The notes under the pieces: model-generated
The model's database searches: none
The model's input: the letters and a program-made list of their open reading frames with translations, nothing else
What the model was told of the DNA's origin: nothing
Assembly (NCBI RefSeq): GCF_016545825.1
Contig: NC_052620.1
Coordinates: 15,376,001 to 15,440,000, forward strand
Origin: Eucalyptus grandis
Taxonomy: Eukaryota > Streptophyta > Magnoliopsida > Myrtales > Myrtaceae
Direction of reading: 5' to 3'
DNA: 64,000 nt
In this document: positions 10,770 to 21,597 of the stretch, piece after piece
Numbering within the stretch: the stretch's first letter is position 1
Layout of the letters: every line of letters begins with the position of its first letter
Position numbers and translations under genes: made by a program

Positions 10770-12083
10770 TAAAGGGAAAATGACACAAATAAGTCTTGAA
10801 CATTGACCCAATGTGCATCGGATTCATGAACTTTTAATGTGTTCAATATGATTCTTGAACTATAGCCTAATGTGCAATGTGGTCTCTTAACATTTGTTAC
10901 ATATTTAATTTAATTCTTGGACTATAGAAAAGGTTCAATATTGTCCCTAAAATTAAATTAATGGGAGGACAACATTGAACATTTTCGTATAATTCAAGAA
11001 CTAAATTGAACATGTATCAAAAGTCTGTGGATCAATTCAAGGACCACATTGAATAAATTACAAGTTCATGGACCGTATTAAATATTGGGGGGAGAATTAC
11101 CAAAAAAGTCATAAACCTATTGTAATTGTGTCAATTCAGTCCTAAACTTTTTTTTTTTTGCCAATTTAATCCTAAACCTTTTACTTTTGTTCCAGTTCAG
11201 TCCATTCGGCCAAAATTGGCCGGCCAGTGCTGACGTGGCAGCCGGCCGGTGCCGGCGAGCTTTTTTTAATAATATTTTATTTTTTAAAAAATTATTAATT
11301 TTTTTATTAATTTTTTCCTTTTTTTCCCTCCTCCCTCCCCTTCCTTGGGCTCCGGGACCGGCGACCGGCCAGCTGGCCGGTCGTCGGACTAAGGCGATCC
11401 GGCAGGCGAGGAGGCCTCGCCGACGCGACGGCGAGCCCCCTCGTCGTCGCTGGGCGCGAGCTCGCCGCACGGCGACCGTGAGGCGAGCTCCCGCCCGCGA
11501 CGGCGAGGGCTTGCCTCACCCCGCCGTCGTTGGGCGCGAGCTTGCCTCGCGGTTGCCGGGCGAGGCGAGCCTCGCCGATCTGGCAAGGGGGGGCTCGTCG
11601 TCACGTCCGGCGAGGGCTCGCCTCGCCCGACGACCGCGAGGCGAGATTGCGCCCGGCGAGCCCCCCTCACCGGATCCGGGCGAGCCCTCGCCGGATCCGG
11701 CGAGGGGGCTCGCCGTCGCATCCGGTGAGGCCTCCTCGCCAGATCCGGCCACCGGCTAGCCGGCCGGTCGCGGAGCCCAAGGAAGGAGGAAGAGAGAGGA
11801 GAGAAAAAAAGGAAAAAGGAAAAAAAAAATTAATAAATTTTTTAAAAAATATTATTAAAAAATCACGCCGACGCCGACCGGCTGCCACGTCATTGCGCCG
11901 GCCAATTTTGGCCGGATGAACCGAACTAGAACAAAAGTAAAAGGTTTAGGACTAAATTGGCCAAAAAAAAAAAGTTTGGGACCGAATTGGCACAATTACA
12001 ATAGGTTTAGGACTTTTTTTGGTATTTCTCCCAAATATTGGGTCAAAGTTTATGAACCATTTATATTATTATTCCTTTAGTGA
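10770..12083. mobile_element. MITE of the ATGACACAAAT family, interrupted
   Basis: The left end reads GTAAAGGGAAAATGACACAA and continues TTGACCCAATGTGCAT. The reverse complement of the right end reads CTAAAGGAATAATAATATAA and continues TTTGACCCAATATTTAAT. The arms also share CATGAAC words. The element is split at 11080-11089 by another transposon. Related copies lie at 12548-12900 and 62396-62700. It is non-coding. Confidence 0.7.
11090..12032. mobile_element. Mutator-type MITE with GC-rich core
   Basis: The ends are GGGAGAATTACC and, reverse-complemented, GGGAGAAATACC. They open inverted repeats of about 200 bp that include AACCTATTGTAATTGTG. AAATATTGG is duplicated at both edges (11080-11088 and 12033-12041), the 9-10 bp size typical of Mutator-like elements. 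The middle (about 11330-11800) is extremely GC-rich with repeated GGCGAGG and CTCGCC words, and shows long open frames on both strands that are composition artefacts. It sits inside the 10770-12083 MITE. Confidence 0.82.
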
Positions 12084-12378
12084 ATGGTTGACATGTTTAC
12101 AAAGGCACTTGTATGGAATGCATGAAACTGTCCATGCTTATTTTCCCCAAGAAATTATGGTTAAAACGCATTGTGAGCAATTCTTCTAGTAGTTACTCCA
12201 ATGTTGGATCAGGAATATGCCTCAATGACTTTTTTTCTTAGGATGACTTCAAATGGGTGTGGGGTCTAAGTCTGCCCCCAAATTTGACTGGAATCTCTTG
12301 ATCCCGCTTTTGCTCTTGGATTTTAGCGGCTCTGAATCTGCTTTAGTTATTTACGAAGACTTAAATATTGAGCTGCTG

Positions 12379-12424
12379 ACGACAGTCTACATTTTTTTTT
12401 TTCCGGTTGAACACGACAGACTAC
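12379..12424 (-). mobile_element. LINE tail footprint with 12-bp target duplication
   Basis: ACGACAGTCTAC (12379-12390) and ACGACAGACTAC (12413-12424), 11 of 12 identical, flank a T-run followed by CCGGTTGAAC. On the minus strand this is GTTCAACCGG plus poly(A). Confidence 0.6.
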
Positions 12425-12547
12425 TTGACAATGTCGAACATAAGACCTCCCGCAGGCTGACAATCGAAGACCCCGCAAATTGCGAACTACTTCATTCCCC
12501 CAAGAAATAAACAACGAATAATCATTTTATATAGAGGATGTTAATAT

Positions 12548-12900
12548 TTAGAGAAAATGACACAAATGATTACTGAATTTTGACCCAATATGCAATGTGG
12601 TTCTTAAACTTTTAATTTATTTAATGCGGTCTTTGAATTTTTGTCCAATATATAATGCCATACGTGAAACATATAATTTCTAAACTATATAAAAATATTT
12701 AGTGTGATATTTTCATTAATTTAAGTTCAATGATAATATTAAATATTTTCATATAATTTAGTGACTAGATTGAAATGAATTGTAAGTTCATGGATCACAT
12801 TAAGTAAATGAAAAGCTGATGGACGATATTACACATGAATGATATTTCATATTGAACCAAAACTCGAAATCATTTGTATCTTTATCCTTGATATTTATAA
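12548..12900. mobile_element. MITE of the ATGACACAAAT family
   Basis: The left end shares AAAATGACACAAAT, TTGACCCAATATGCAATGTG and the following phrases with 10770. The right end repeats them inverted in diverged form. It is about 350 bp, uninterrupted and non-coding. Confidence 0.6.
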
Positions 12901-13423
12901 TCTACATGGACCTTTCATAAACTAGTAAAATTCGATTGCAGGCATATATGATAACAAAACAACATATTTTGTACTAACGACTATAATAATACTTGGTATT
13001 ATGCAACTGACCGAGTTAAAAATGGCGACTATTCAAAATCGATGGCTCGCTTTCACCGTACACCACTTCAGCAATAAGAAACGGTCAATCTTGCGGTGCC
13101 ACGTACTTCTTATTTCTCATCACGACCGACATTGAATAAGAAATAGAATAGCTGGACTGCCAACATGTAAAGGAATTAATTTATTTCTGGTAATAGTTCT
13201 CATTAAATTTAATTCCCGATTCTTCAAAACAAGCCCCGCATCAACCCTCCTAACAACTCCTAATAAATGAAAATTTAGGACCAGTCCTTCGAGCAAAGAG
13301 AGCTAGAGTTCAATCATATGACACGACTTCACTTGGACAACACCAAGTATCTACACAAGCTTCGCTTCTGCAAGTGTGTGCCTCTAGTGAGCAAACATAG
13401 AGGGAGAGATCAGCAACTTCATC

Positions 13424-15469
13424 ATGGTGTGGACCTTGGTGGTGATATCACTCACCTATTGCCACACCATCGGTCAAACCGTCCCTACTGGAACCAAGAG
13501 GCTCTTGGCCATTTCACCGGTCATTGGCCTCTTCTTCATGCTCCCTCTAAGCCTCACCACCATCTCTCTTGGAGGCCTCACTTCATTCTTCATCGCTTGG
13601 CTTTCCAACTTCAAGCTCATCCTCTTTGCCTATGGCAAAGGCCCATTGTCGTCAAGTCAATCTTGCTTGTTGGCATATTTCATTCCCATCGCTTGCCTTC
13701 CCATTAAGATTCACAACCCGATTGAGAGCACCAAAAATGAAGAACACCCATGTTCGGAGATCAACGAGCGAGGCCTCAAGTCGCCGATGAATTATGCCAT
13801 TAAGTGCTTGGTGACAGTTGCCTTTTTGCCCGCCTATGAGAGGAAGGATCGTGTTCATCCGGTCATGATCAACTTGATGTATTGTGTGCATGTGTACGTC
13901 GGATTGGAGGTGTCCCTGGCTGTGGTCGGAGCCATGGTCCGAGCACTTGTCGGCGTCAGGCTTGAGCCACAATTCGAAGAGCCGTATCTCTCGACCTCAC
14001 TACAAGACTTTTGGGGGAGGAGATGGAACCTCATGGTCACAAATATACTTCGGCCTATCGTATATTTACCTGTCAGGTTAGATGCTAATTTCTTTTTTCC
14101 TTTTTTTTTTTGGTAAGATCCAAATATTTTCATCGTTGACTATTGTGCTGGATTGAATTTTGGATCATTTTGATATGGATCGATTAGCTTTTACTGGTAG
14201 TATATGTGAATATCCGATACTCATAGAACGGTTTTGATTAAATGTTTATGTACATGCTTATTCTTGAGTAATCGTTGACTAGGTTTGAGTCAAACATAGG
14301 GGAAAAAGTACGTGGTTCCATTATCTCTGTCATATATGATTACAAAATGAATCTATGTAATATCTTTTTACGTGTAGGTCAAGTCTTACCTATGAAACAT
14401 TGACGATTAACTGAATTATACAATTGTATACTATCTAATGGACTATTAGAAAAAAAAAAAATTCTATAGATGGTAGACATACTAAGGCTTCACACCAAAA
14501 AAATAGCTCGCAAAGTAGCATTTCTCATTAGATTATCCATTTTTTTTTTGGTCGAAATTAGATTATCCATTTACTTAAATTATACACTTGCAATTTGTCG
14601 AATCCATTGCCTGTCTTATTATAAAAAGAAAGATGAGTGTATTAAAAGTCATAAAACTTGTTATGAAAGTACAATTAAGTCCTAAAATATTCAAAAAGTG
14701 TAATCAAGTCCTAAAACTTATTACGAAAATATAATCAAGTCCTACAACTTTTCAAAAGCTTAATCAAGTCCTAAAACTTATTATAAAAATGCAATCAAAT
14801 TCTAAAAATTTCAAAATGTTCGATCAAGGGAAGGATATCATTAGACTAATTTGACAAGTTTTGGAACCGTAATTACATTTTTGAAAGTCATAGAACTCAA
14901 CTGTACCTTCGTGTCAAATCTTATTATTTAATTGCATTTTTGAAAATTTTAGAATTCAATTATACTTTTATGATAAATTTTAGGATTTTCAATATGCTTA
15001 TTTTAAAAAGAATTCAAAATATGATACATTCTTGTCTTCCTTGTCTTATACCAGGTCCATTTCCAGCCGTGTGATTGGAAGGATGTGGGCCCCACTGCCG
15101 GCATCATTCGCGTGCTTCCTGGTCTCGGGCCTCATGCATGAGCTGATTTTCTACTACATTGGACGTAAGGAGCCAAGGTGGGTGGTCACCTCCTTCTTCC
15201 TCATGCATGGCCTCTGCGTGGCCATCGAGATCGCCGCCAAGAAAGAGTTCGCCAACAAATTCCGTCTGCCAAGGGCAGTTTCGGGACCGATGGCGGTCAG
15301 TTTCATCCTCACGACGGCGTTGTGGCTGTTCCTACCGGCCCTATTGTGGTGCGACGCAGAGGACAAAGCACGTGGAGAGGCTATGGCGGTAGTTGACTTT
15401 GTGAGGGAGACTTGGAGTGTTGTGAGACTTAGCTCCATCACAGAGATAAATACATCAGAAATGACATAA
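13424..15469 (+). CDS. Wax synthase-like long-chain-alcohol O-fatty-acyltransferase
   Basis: Membrane-bound O-acyltransferase (MBOAT) of the plant wax synthase family; such enzymes join fatty acyl-CoA to long-chain alcohols in the ER. Exons are 13424-14076 and 15055-15469 (CAG|GTTAGA donor, ATACCAG acceptor), giving 355 aa, a normal family length. Several hydrophobic segments span the protein. Family motifs are KGPLSS near residue 73, DFWGRRWN at 195-202 and SGLMHEL at 242-248 with the presumed catalytic His246. The frame is open throughout. Relatives start a few residues earlier (MEGEI- or MEEEL-like). Here the codon before GAGGGAGAGATC is ATA at 13397-13399, so the first usable ATG is 13424 and the product lacks about nine N-terminal residues. 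Activity and substrate cannot be read from sequence. Confidence 0.87.
14527..14572 (-). mobile_element. LINE tail footprint with 16-bp perfect target duplication
   Basis: ATTAGATTATCCATTT occurs at 14527-14542 and 14557-14572, identical in all 16 bases. Between them is only a T-run and GGTCGAA, so on the minus strand TTCGACC plus poly(A). It lies in the wax synthase intron. Confidence 0.72.
14637..14990. mobile_element. Foldback MITE with internal subrepeats
   Basis: The left part repeats AATCAAGTCCTAAAACTTAT three times at about 60-bp spacing. The right arm is a diverged inverted version (TATACTTTTATGATAAATTT). It belongs to the broad class of elements built on the words GTCCTAAAACTT. Confidence 0.5.
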
Positions 15470-15720
15470 CTTTCATACGATACTCAAATGAGTACTATTT
15501 CCAGCAAATTATCCCACGTGGATTTTTATAATTTCTCGTTTCGATGTGAATTTTTGTTTTTTACTATTTATGAATTTTTATTAGTGGTCCATGTCAGCAC
15601 CAGTGATACCACATACAACGACCAATGTCCATGTCAAATTTTCCAAAAAGACAAATCGATAGCACTTAAGTAATTGATGTTTCAAATTTGTGGCACTAAA
15701 GTGAACATCGTATACTTATC
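15470..15720. repeat. Dispersed repeat, copy 1
   Basis: Shares ordered phrases with 16795-17120: CTCAAATGAGT or its like, CAGCAAATTATCC, GTCCATGTCAGCACCA, CATGTC then CACTTAAGTAATTG. It starts right after the wax synthase stop codon, so the 3' UTR may lie within it. Confidence 0.6.
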
Positions 15721-15774
15721 CCAAAAATGCTTATACATATGTTCATTAAAGGAGTAATTATTTAAATTTTTGGG

Positions 15775-16070
15775 AAAATTATTAATTTAGTCTTAAACTT
15801 ATTATACGGATGTCAATTTTGTTTAAATTTTCAATTTTATCAATATAATCCTTCACATTTGCACGACATTTAAATGCAGTTTTTCTTACCAATTACCGTT
15901 GCAAATTGCAATGTAGAATCAACAAATTGCCCACATTAGCAGGTCACTTAAGATGGCCAAAGATGACTAGACATCACATTTGCGATTTTCAATGGTAACT
16001 GGCAAGAAAACTTTTAAATATCGCCTAAAAATTTAAGATTATATTGACAAAATTGAAAAGTATGACTGAT
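15775..16070. mobile_element. Foldback MITE
   Basis: The left arm TCAATTTTATCAATATAATC matches the reverse complement of the right arm (TCAATTTTGTCAATATAATC). The arms continue through CTTACCAATTACCGTTG / CTTGCCAGTTACCATTG. It is about 300 bp with no coding. Confidence 0.6.
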
Positions 16071-16794
16071 TAAGTGGAATAATTAGTTGTTGACAAGAAA
16101 ATAATGACAAATGTAATTGTATCATAAGAAAATCCAATTAAACCATAAGCAAATACATATTTTTTTTGTCAATTCTAAATGTATCAGACTTTCCAAAGAA
16201 CGAGAAGAAAAAATGTAAGAAATAATCTTAAATATGGGACATGCAAGAGATTTTATGGTCAATTTAAGGTAATAGGGGCGTTGGAAGTCAAACAATGGAT
16301 GGAAAAATCGTGAGTCTTTAAGCATTTATCCTTTTCACATAATTGCTAATCTAAATGTTCAACCTAACCTATTTATTTATGTTTGAGTTTATGCGAATAT
16401 AATAAGGAGAGAATATGATGATTTTCTTGAGTCAAGGGTCGTACAATGGTTGTCAAAAAAGGAGAGGTGAGGAAGGTAATTTATAATCAATACTCTATGT
16501 ATTAGTACATAATAATTGTTTTGAAGATATTTTGATTTCGATTTTTGTCTAATATTAATTTAAAATATTTTGGATTTTATATGCAATGGGCCTCATTTAT
16601 GAGAAATACCTAGTTATATATATATGATACTCATTTCTATTAACATGTCTTATAAATAATTAATTAATGCAACGTATTTGTCTACATTGGACCCTTGTGG
16701 TAAAGTTTAGAGGGACGGTTGCATTGATTGGCCCCCTCCCCAACCTTTTCAATTATAAATAGAAGTGCTTTGGATAAGGAGAGTAGGAGTGTCA

Positions 16795-17120
16795 TTACTT
16801 TCATATTGAACTTACTTGAGTGCCACATAGAAGTAAAATTTATCATTTGAATGTCATTCCCGGCAAATTATCCAATAAGGATTTTTTTTTTTCAATTTCG
16901 AGTTGATTTTTTTTTTTTTGAATTTTTGTTAATTGTCTATGTCAGCACCAACAATACTACGTAGGACAACCGACATCCATGTCGGATTTTCTAACGAGGC
17001 AAATCACCAATGTCACTTAAGTGATTGTTTTTCAAATTTGTGCAACTTAAGTGAGTGAAAAAAAAAAGTTTCGACACTCAAATAAGCACAGTGTAAAAGT
17101 TATGGCACTTCTAGTATATT
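16795..17120. repeat. Dispersed repeat, copy 2
   Basis: Second copy of the 15470 repeat, with two extra T-runs. It has CGGCAAATTATCCAATAAGG, GTCTATGTCAGCACCA and CACTTAAGTGATTG. A piece related to the GTCCTAAAC MITEs follows at 17270-17400. Confidence 0.6.
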
Positions 17121-17399
17121 TATCACATCCATTATAATAGCGAGTAGGTGAATGTACTAATTGTATACATCAAGTGTACTTGTTAGATATTTGATGCTAT
17201 TCAAATCACTGGTTATTTTTTTTTTTTTAAAACTATTGAAATGTTGTTTATTTCTAATAAAAATTATCCAAAAAATTCTAAAATTATTGCACTTTTGTCA
17301 ATTTAGTCTTAAACCTTTTAATTTTTCCAATTGAGTCCTAAACATCTTCATATTTTGCCAATTAAGTTCATTCGACCAATTTTGATAAAAAAAAAAATC

Positions 17400-18059
17400 G
17401 ATGAATGAACGTGGGTTGTCTAACATGGCATTGAACAAAGGTCACCTGGCCCTCACCAACAGAGGAGGAGGGTCAAGACATCCTTGTCGATAACAAATAA
17501 AGTTAGGATATTATACATGTTATTACCCTCTCATTTTCAACATGTCCATATTTCCACTATCATTACCTGCACAAGGCCTATGGACTTCTTGTGTGGGCTG
17601 AAGGTCCCTGGGCCTCTTGGCAAGCCTACAATTGAAAAATGCAACTTGATGTGCCCTTTAATGGATGGCAATGGCTCGAAGGTTTGTCATGTCACTTAAT
17701 CGGGAAAAAGCAGCATCAAATTACGTCGCAATTAATTGATCCTATTACTGATTCTCGTCTCAATTGCTATGGATATAATTTAGAGACCCATTAGGGATAA
17801 AAATCACTCTCTTAAAAACTAAAGCTTATAAGTTTATAACAATAATGATTCTATATGAATAGGATGTTCTTTAGATATTTATACAAAAAGCTAAATAGGA
17901 AATAAAGTGCGGTCAATTACACTAGTGAGGGTCGGATGCAACATTGGGTCTTGCATTTTTCTTGTGCAATTAACGTCACATATCTATGTGACAGAGCCAT
18001 ATGGAAATTGGGAAAGAAGAACATCCCGAGTGGTAAGCATATAAGTACCAACTTCCAAA
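17400..18059. other. Intergenic, nothing recognised
   Basis: Moderate GC at 17400-17720, then AT-rich. Only short frames occur and no domain or repeat was identified. Confidence 0.4.
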
Positions 18060-18320
18060 ATGTACGCTTAAATGTCACGTTTAAAAAAAAAAAATTAGAC
18101 ATTTAAGTGTCAATTTCAGCGAGGCTTGCCGAAAATCTGACATAGCGTTATTTTTAATAATAAACCAGTCTACGTGGTTGCTGGAAATTCGATATAACTC
18201 ATTGTTGGCACTTGAGTATTCTTTTCTTCTCTGATTTTGACACTCAAATGTACTTAATAGAAGTTTTGACGCTTATGCATTCACCCGTGCCAAGTTTTGG
18301 TACTCAAGGTGTTATTCTTC
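18060..18320. repeat. Dispersed repeat, diverged copy 3
   Basis: Shares ACATTTAAGTGTCA, TCTGACATAGCG, TACGTGGTTGCTGG, and GACACTCAAATGTACTTAATA with the 15470/16795 family in similar order. Strongly diverged. Confidence 0.4.
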
Positions 18321-18509
18321 TCAAAAATTTGGGTCTCAGCTATTTTTAAAGACCTTATTAACAAGTGCCTTAGAAGACTTTGTTAATTAACCAATTAAAG
18401 AGATTTTGCAGTTTTTAATACATTGACTATTCTCATGTTATGAACAACCAATATTTTGAAATCTGAATTATTTTAGATTAAGTGTACTAAACAAGATTTT
18501 TGGAGGCAC

Positions 18510-18970
18510 AAGGGTCCTAGTCCTGGCCTTTGTAGACCCAAGTTCGAGCGTCAGGGACTAGGCATGGGCACATGGGTCCCGGCCTAGCCTCGATGAACCC
18601 GGGCTCAAGCATGGGAAATCTAAGCATGGGCATCAGAGTTCGGGGCCTACCTCGATGGACCCAGCATGAGCACCAAGTCTCAGGCCTTGTCCTCAATGAA
18701 CCCAGCTCGGGTGCAAAAGATCCGAGCATGAGCACTAGGAACTCAGGCACTAGGAACTCAGGCACAAACATTGTGCACCTAGGCCTAGGCACAAGGGCTC
18801 CATGCACAATTATCGAGGCCCTACACTTCATCTTTGTGGACCCAAGCCAAGGTGTCCAGGGATCAAACAAGGGCATTAGGGCCTTGGGCTTGGCCTCGAT
18901 GGGCCTGGGCAAGGGCACCAAGATGGATCTTGGATATTGTGACCTAAGAATGAGAATTAGAGTTCTTGTG
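18510..18970. repeat. Degenerate tandem array (CCTCGATGGACC type)
   Basis: About 460 bp built from variants of CCTCRATGRACCCAGGCTC and GCATGAGCACCAAG. The same words build the larger array at 40610-41990. Open frames on both strands come from repeat composition, not a gene. Confidence 0.65.
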
Positions 18971-19640
18971 CCCAGGCGCAAAATTTCTAGTCAAAGCACC
19001 AATACCGATTAATATTTTGAAAATTAACTTTTGATTTATTAAAAAGGAAATTATTCATACATTTTCCGTTGACTTATTTTCCAATGCAATCCAAATGCCA
19101 AAAAATGAGAAAAATATTTTTCGGAAAACAAATGTAGCCTAAGTTTGCTCCATAGCCCATGAAGCTAAGTAATTCTCCAGACTTGCTTACCTAACGTAGC
19201 TCTATTAAAGGCAATTAAGCCCAAAAAACCCAAGCCTCCTTAGTCCTTCCTTGTTTTGAATAAATCCCTTTGCCTCTAATGTTTCCAAAACTTTTGACTC
19301 TCATTTTTCCACTAAAAAGCGGCAATTTTTTGCTCTATAGCACGACATACAAATAAGGGAATTAAAGATTGACATTGCACAATAAGGCAAAATTTGAATC
19401 ACCACCTTTAGTCGGACTTGTTTCCTTGCCTTTGACATCAGATTTTATTTCCACCCTTCCAATTTTATATTCACCCTCACAAGGATTCACGCAAATTTAT
19501 TTCTTTAATGCTCCTTAATCTGAGGGTATTCCCAACTAGTTTTTTGTGTTGTCAATCCGGAGCACGCAATTCATTGGCCATGTTTTCATCTTAATCTCTC
19601 ATGCCATCCCAAACTGAGGAAAATTCCCAACTTATTTAGA

Positions 19641-19711
19641 TTAATAAACTGACCCATAGCATAACAATAATAGTTGTTAATAAACTGACCCATAGCATAA
19701 CAATAATAGTT
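19641..19711. repeat. Two-unit tandem duplication, 36-bp period
   Basis: TTAATAAACTGACCCATAGC and the next 15 bases occur twice without a mismatch, at 19641-19675 and 19677-19711. A recent local duplication. Confidence 0.9.
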
Positions 19712-20141
19712 CAAGACAGCACCAGCATTTTGACATTCATTGACTTTTTCGTCAAGAAAAAAAAGAAGATGGAATCAATAGCAAACCACAAATGGGCTCG
19801 TTTTATTCGTTTACAGCGGAGCATACGAAAGAAAAGAGATCACGTCACACGTCAAAGGGCAGAACAACCTTAAACCCTTCTAATTTATTCCTTCGCAATT
19901 GCTTTGTTCCTAATGGCCGTTGCTTCAAAACTTGAATTGTTATGGCCTAATCAACTTTTTATATACACGTTATATATACGTGCACATCTAACTTTTGCAT
20001 GTGCACTTCACACCTCTTAAAGAAATTGTTTTTCAACGGTCTACGCGATGAACTCCTTGTAGAATGGTAGATTTTTTTCTGACCTTTCATTTTTTTCCAA
20101 CACCTGAGTTACCGTAGGAGGCATCACTTCCGTACCTTCGG

Positions 20142-20189
20142 AAGGGTAGTTATTACCTCGTTCAAAAAAAAAAAAAGGGTAGTTATTAC
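20142..20189 (+). mobile_element. LINE tail footprint with 15-bp perfect target duplication
   Basis: AAGGGTAGTTATTAC at 20142-20156 and 20175-20189 flanks CTCGTTC plus poly(A). The two paralogous upstream blocks (near 27784 and 31488) read through this point with no insert, which gives natural empty sites. Confidence 0.75.
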
Positions 20190-20412
20190 GGAAACAAAAA
20201 CGAAAGAAGTCAACAGTCTTACCTTTTGTTTGGATGCGACAGATGGGTATGAACAGAAAAGATGGAGAAGAATTTGGGTTTTATCTTGATCGGGAAAGCA
20301 ATTGAGAGTTGGGTGAAGAATGGTAGGGCGCGACTAATTTGGTTCTCTCTCCTCCTCCTCCTCCTCCTGCTCCTCATCCAGTCTCAGTAGGGCGAGCGAA
20401 CCGGCAGTGATT

Positions 20413-21141
20413 ATGCTCCACCAGAATCCGGTCGTGTCCGATGTACTCGCTACAGCCGTGTCCGGCGGCACCGCTCTCACGGTTCTCCGGTTGTTTGAAG
20501 AAACAGCTAAGTGAGGCGTCTTTGACCAGGTTCGGACAGGATTACTCCCTACTTCCTTTGCTTGTTCCATAAATTTCCTGCTGGCGATGCTGTCTCGGGA
20601 TGCTCGGCTGTTTCGTTTTACTCATTGGACAAATTTTATTCGCATCTCAAATAACTCGTGTTGACCAGTTGATTTGGGGCGGTAGAGATTACCCATCCAA
20701 ATCATATTAACCAATCGCAAACTCGAGCAGAGCAATCTGAACTTGACCAGTCCCCCGGGCTTGCGGAGTGTATGGACCTGAAATATTGCTGGCTGTCCAA
20801 ACTTGTGCCCCTAAAATATAGAAAAAAAATTGCATCTCAAAGCAGTCCTTGTAAACAGAGTAGTTCTAGACCCGATTGCTGTTTTCAAGCCGTTTGTTAT
20901 ATTTAAATGTCTTTGTTTGTGTCCCTCGTTCAGAAACTTAACAGGAAGCTTGTTCATGTAAGCTTTGGATTAGTTTTCATGCTTTGCTGGCCACTGTTCA
21001 GGTAATCTTAAGACTACACTTTTTTTTTCGTTTTTCTAAATTCCTAATGGATTATTAGTTTGGTGAGGTGGCTATTGCTGATAAATTGCAGTTCTGGGCA
21101 TCGAGGTGCGCTTTTAGCTGCTTTGATTCCAGGGGTTAATA
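20413..21141 (+). pseudogene. FOLK-like kinase copy a, truncated
   Basis: Paralogue of the 28892-33466 gene. The exon 1 remainder (20413-20529) reads MLHQNPVVSD to a TGA at 20512-20514, where relatives have Arg, then the donor CCAG|GTTCGG. Exon 2 (20934-21001) reads KLNRKLVHVSFGLVFMLCWP. Exon 3 starts at 21092 and breaks off after about 50 bp (SGHRGALLAALIPG). Retroelement-related DNA follows. The block upstream (20030-20350) also matches the other copies. It is dead because of the stop and the missing exons 4-6. Confidence 0.85.
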
Positions 21142-21547
21142 TTGATGTGAATCGTTGTGGAAGGATCGTCCTACGAAGGCCCAGATAGTGCGAATTGCAA
21201 ACCTCGACCTCCAATCAAACCTATGATTGGCAACCTCGGTTTGAACATGACTTGTTGACGAACACGTGTCAACCAACCAACATTATAAACGCCACGAGCG
21301 AAAGAATTTGCTATCTCGCTCGATATGTCGAATTGACTGCCATAAGAGAATCTTGATTAGGTCAAGTCCTAAAAAAAAACAGTAAAAGAGAACCTCTCAA
21401 TTCTTTTCCTCAAAAATAAAATACATCTCCCCCAAAGAAATTTGGCAAATCCTTTATATAGGCTGCCACACAAACCCTAAAAACCAACCCTAAAAATCTA
21501 ATGCGTCATATTCTAGAATATTCCTATTCTAGAATATTCTTAAACAA

Positions 21548-21589
<42 letters not shown>

Positions 21590-21597
21590 TGACTTGG
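21142..21597 (-). mobile_element. Probable LTR-side sequence of the Ty3/gypsy element
   Basis: On the minus strand this lies just past the end of the polyprotein. It contains TATATAAAGG (21451-21460) like an LTR promoter. It would end in CA at about 21145, next to broken FOLK exon 3. No second LTR copy was found at the other side, so LTR limits are not proven. Confidence 0.5.
21551..21587. repeat. (TA)18 microsatellite
   Basis: Uninterrupted TA run of about 37 bp inside the LTR-like segment. Confidence 0.95.

Larger units (their letters stand above)
14077..15054 (+). other. Wax synthase intron
   Basis: A 978-bp AT-rich intron. It carries a poly(A)-tail footprint (14527-14572) and a foldback MITE (14637-14990). 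Confidence 0.8.

Noticed and set aside
11187..11919. Open frames up to 190 codons in the Mutator MITE
   Set aside because: They arise from the GC-rich subrepeats and exist on both strands with no domain.
18517..19012. Overlapping frames of about 150 codons on both strands
   Set aside because: The tandem repeat lacks stops by composition; the same repeat elsewhere has unrelated frames.
20334..20570. Minus-strand frame ending in a Glu-rich tail
   Set aside because: Antisense to FOLK copy a exon 1; the Glu run is the reverse of CTCCTC repeats.
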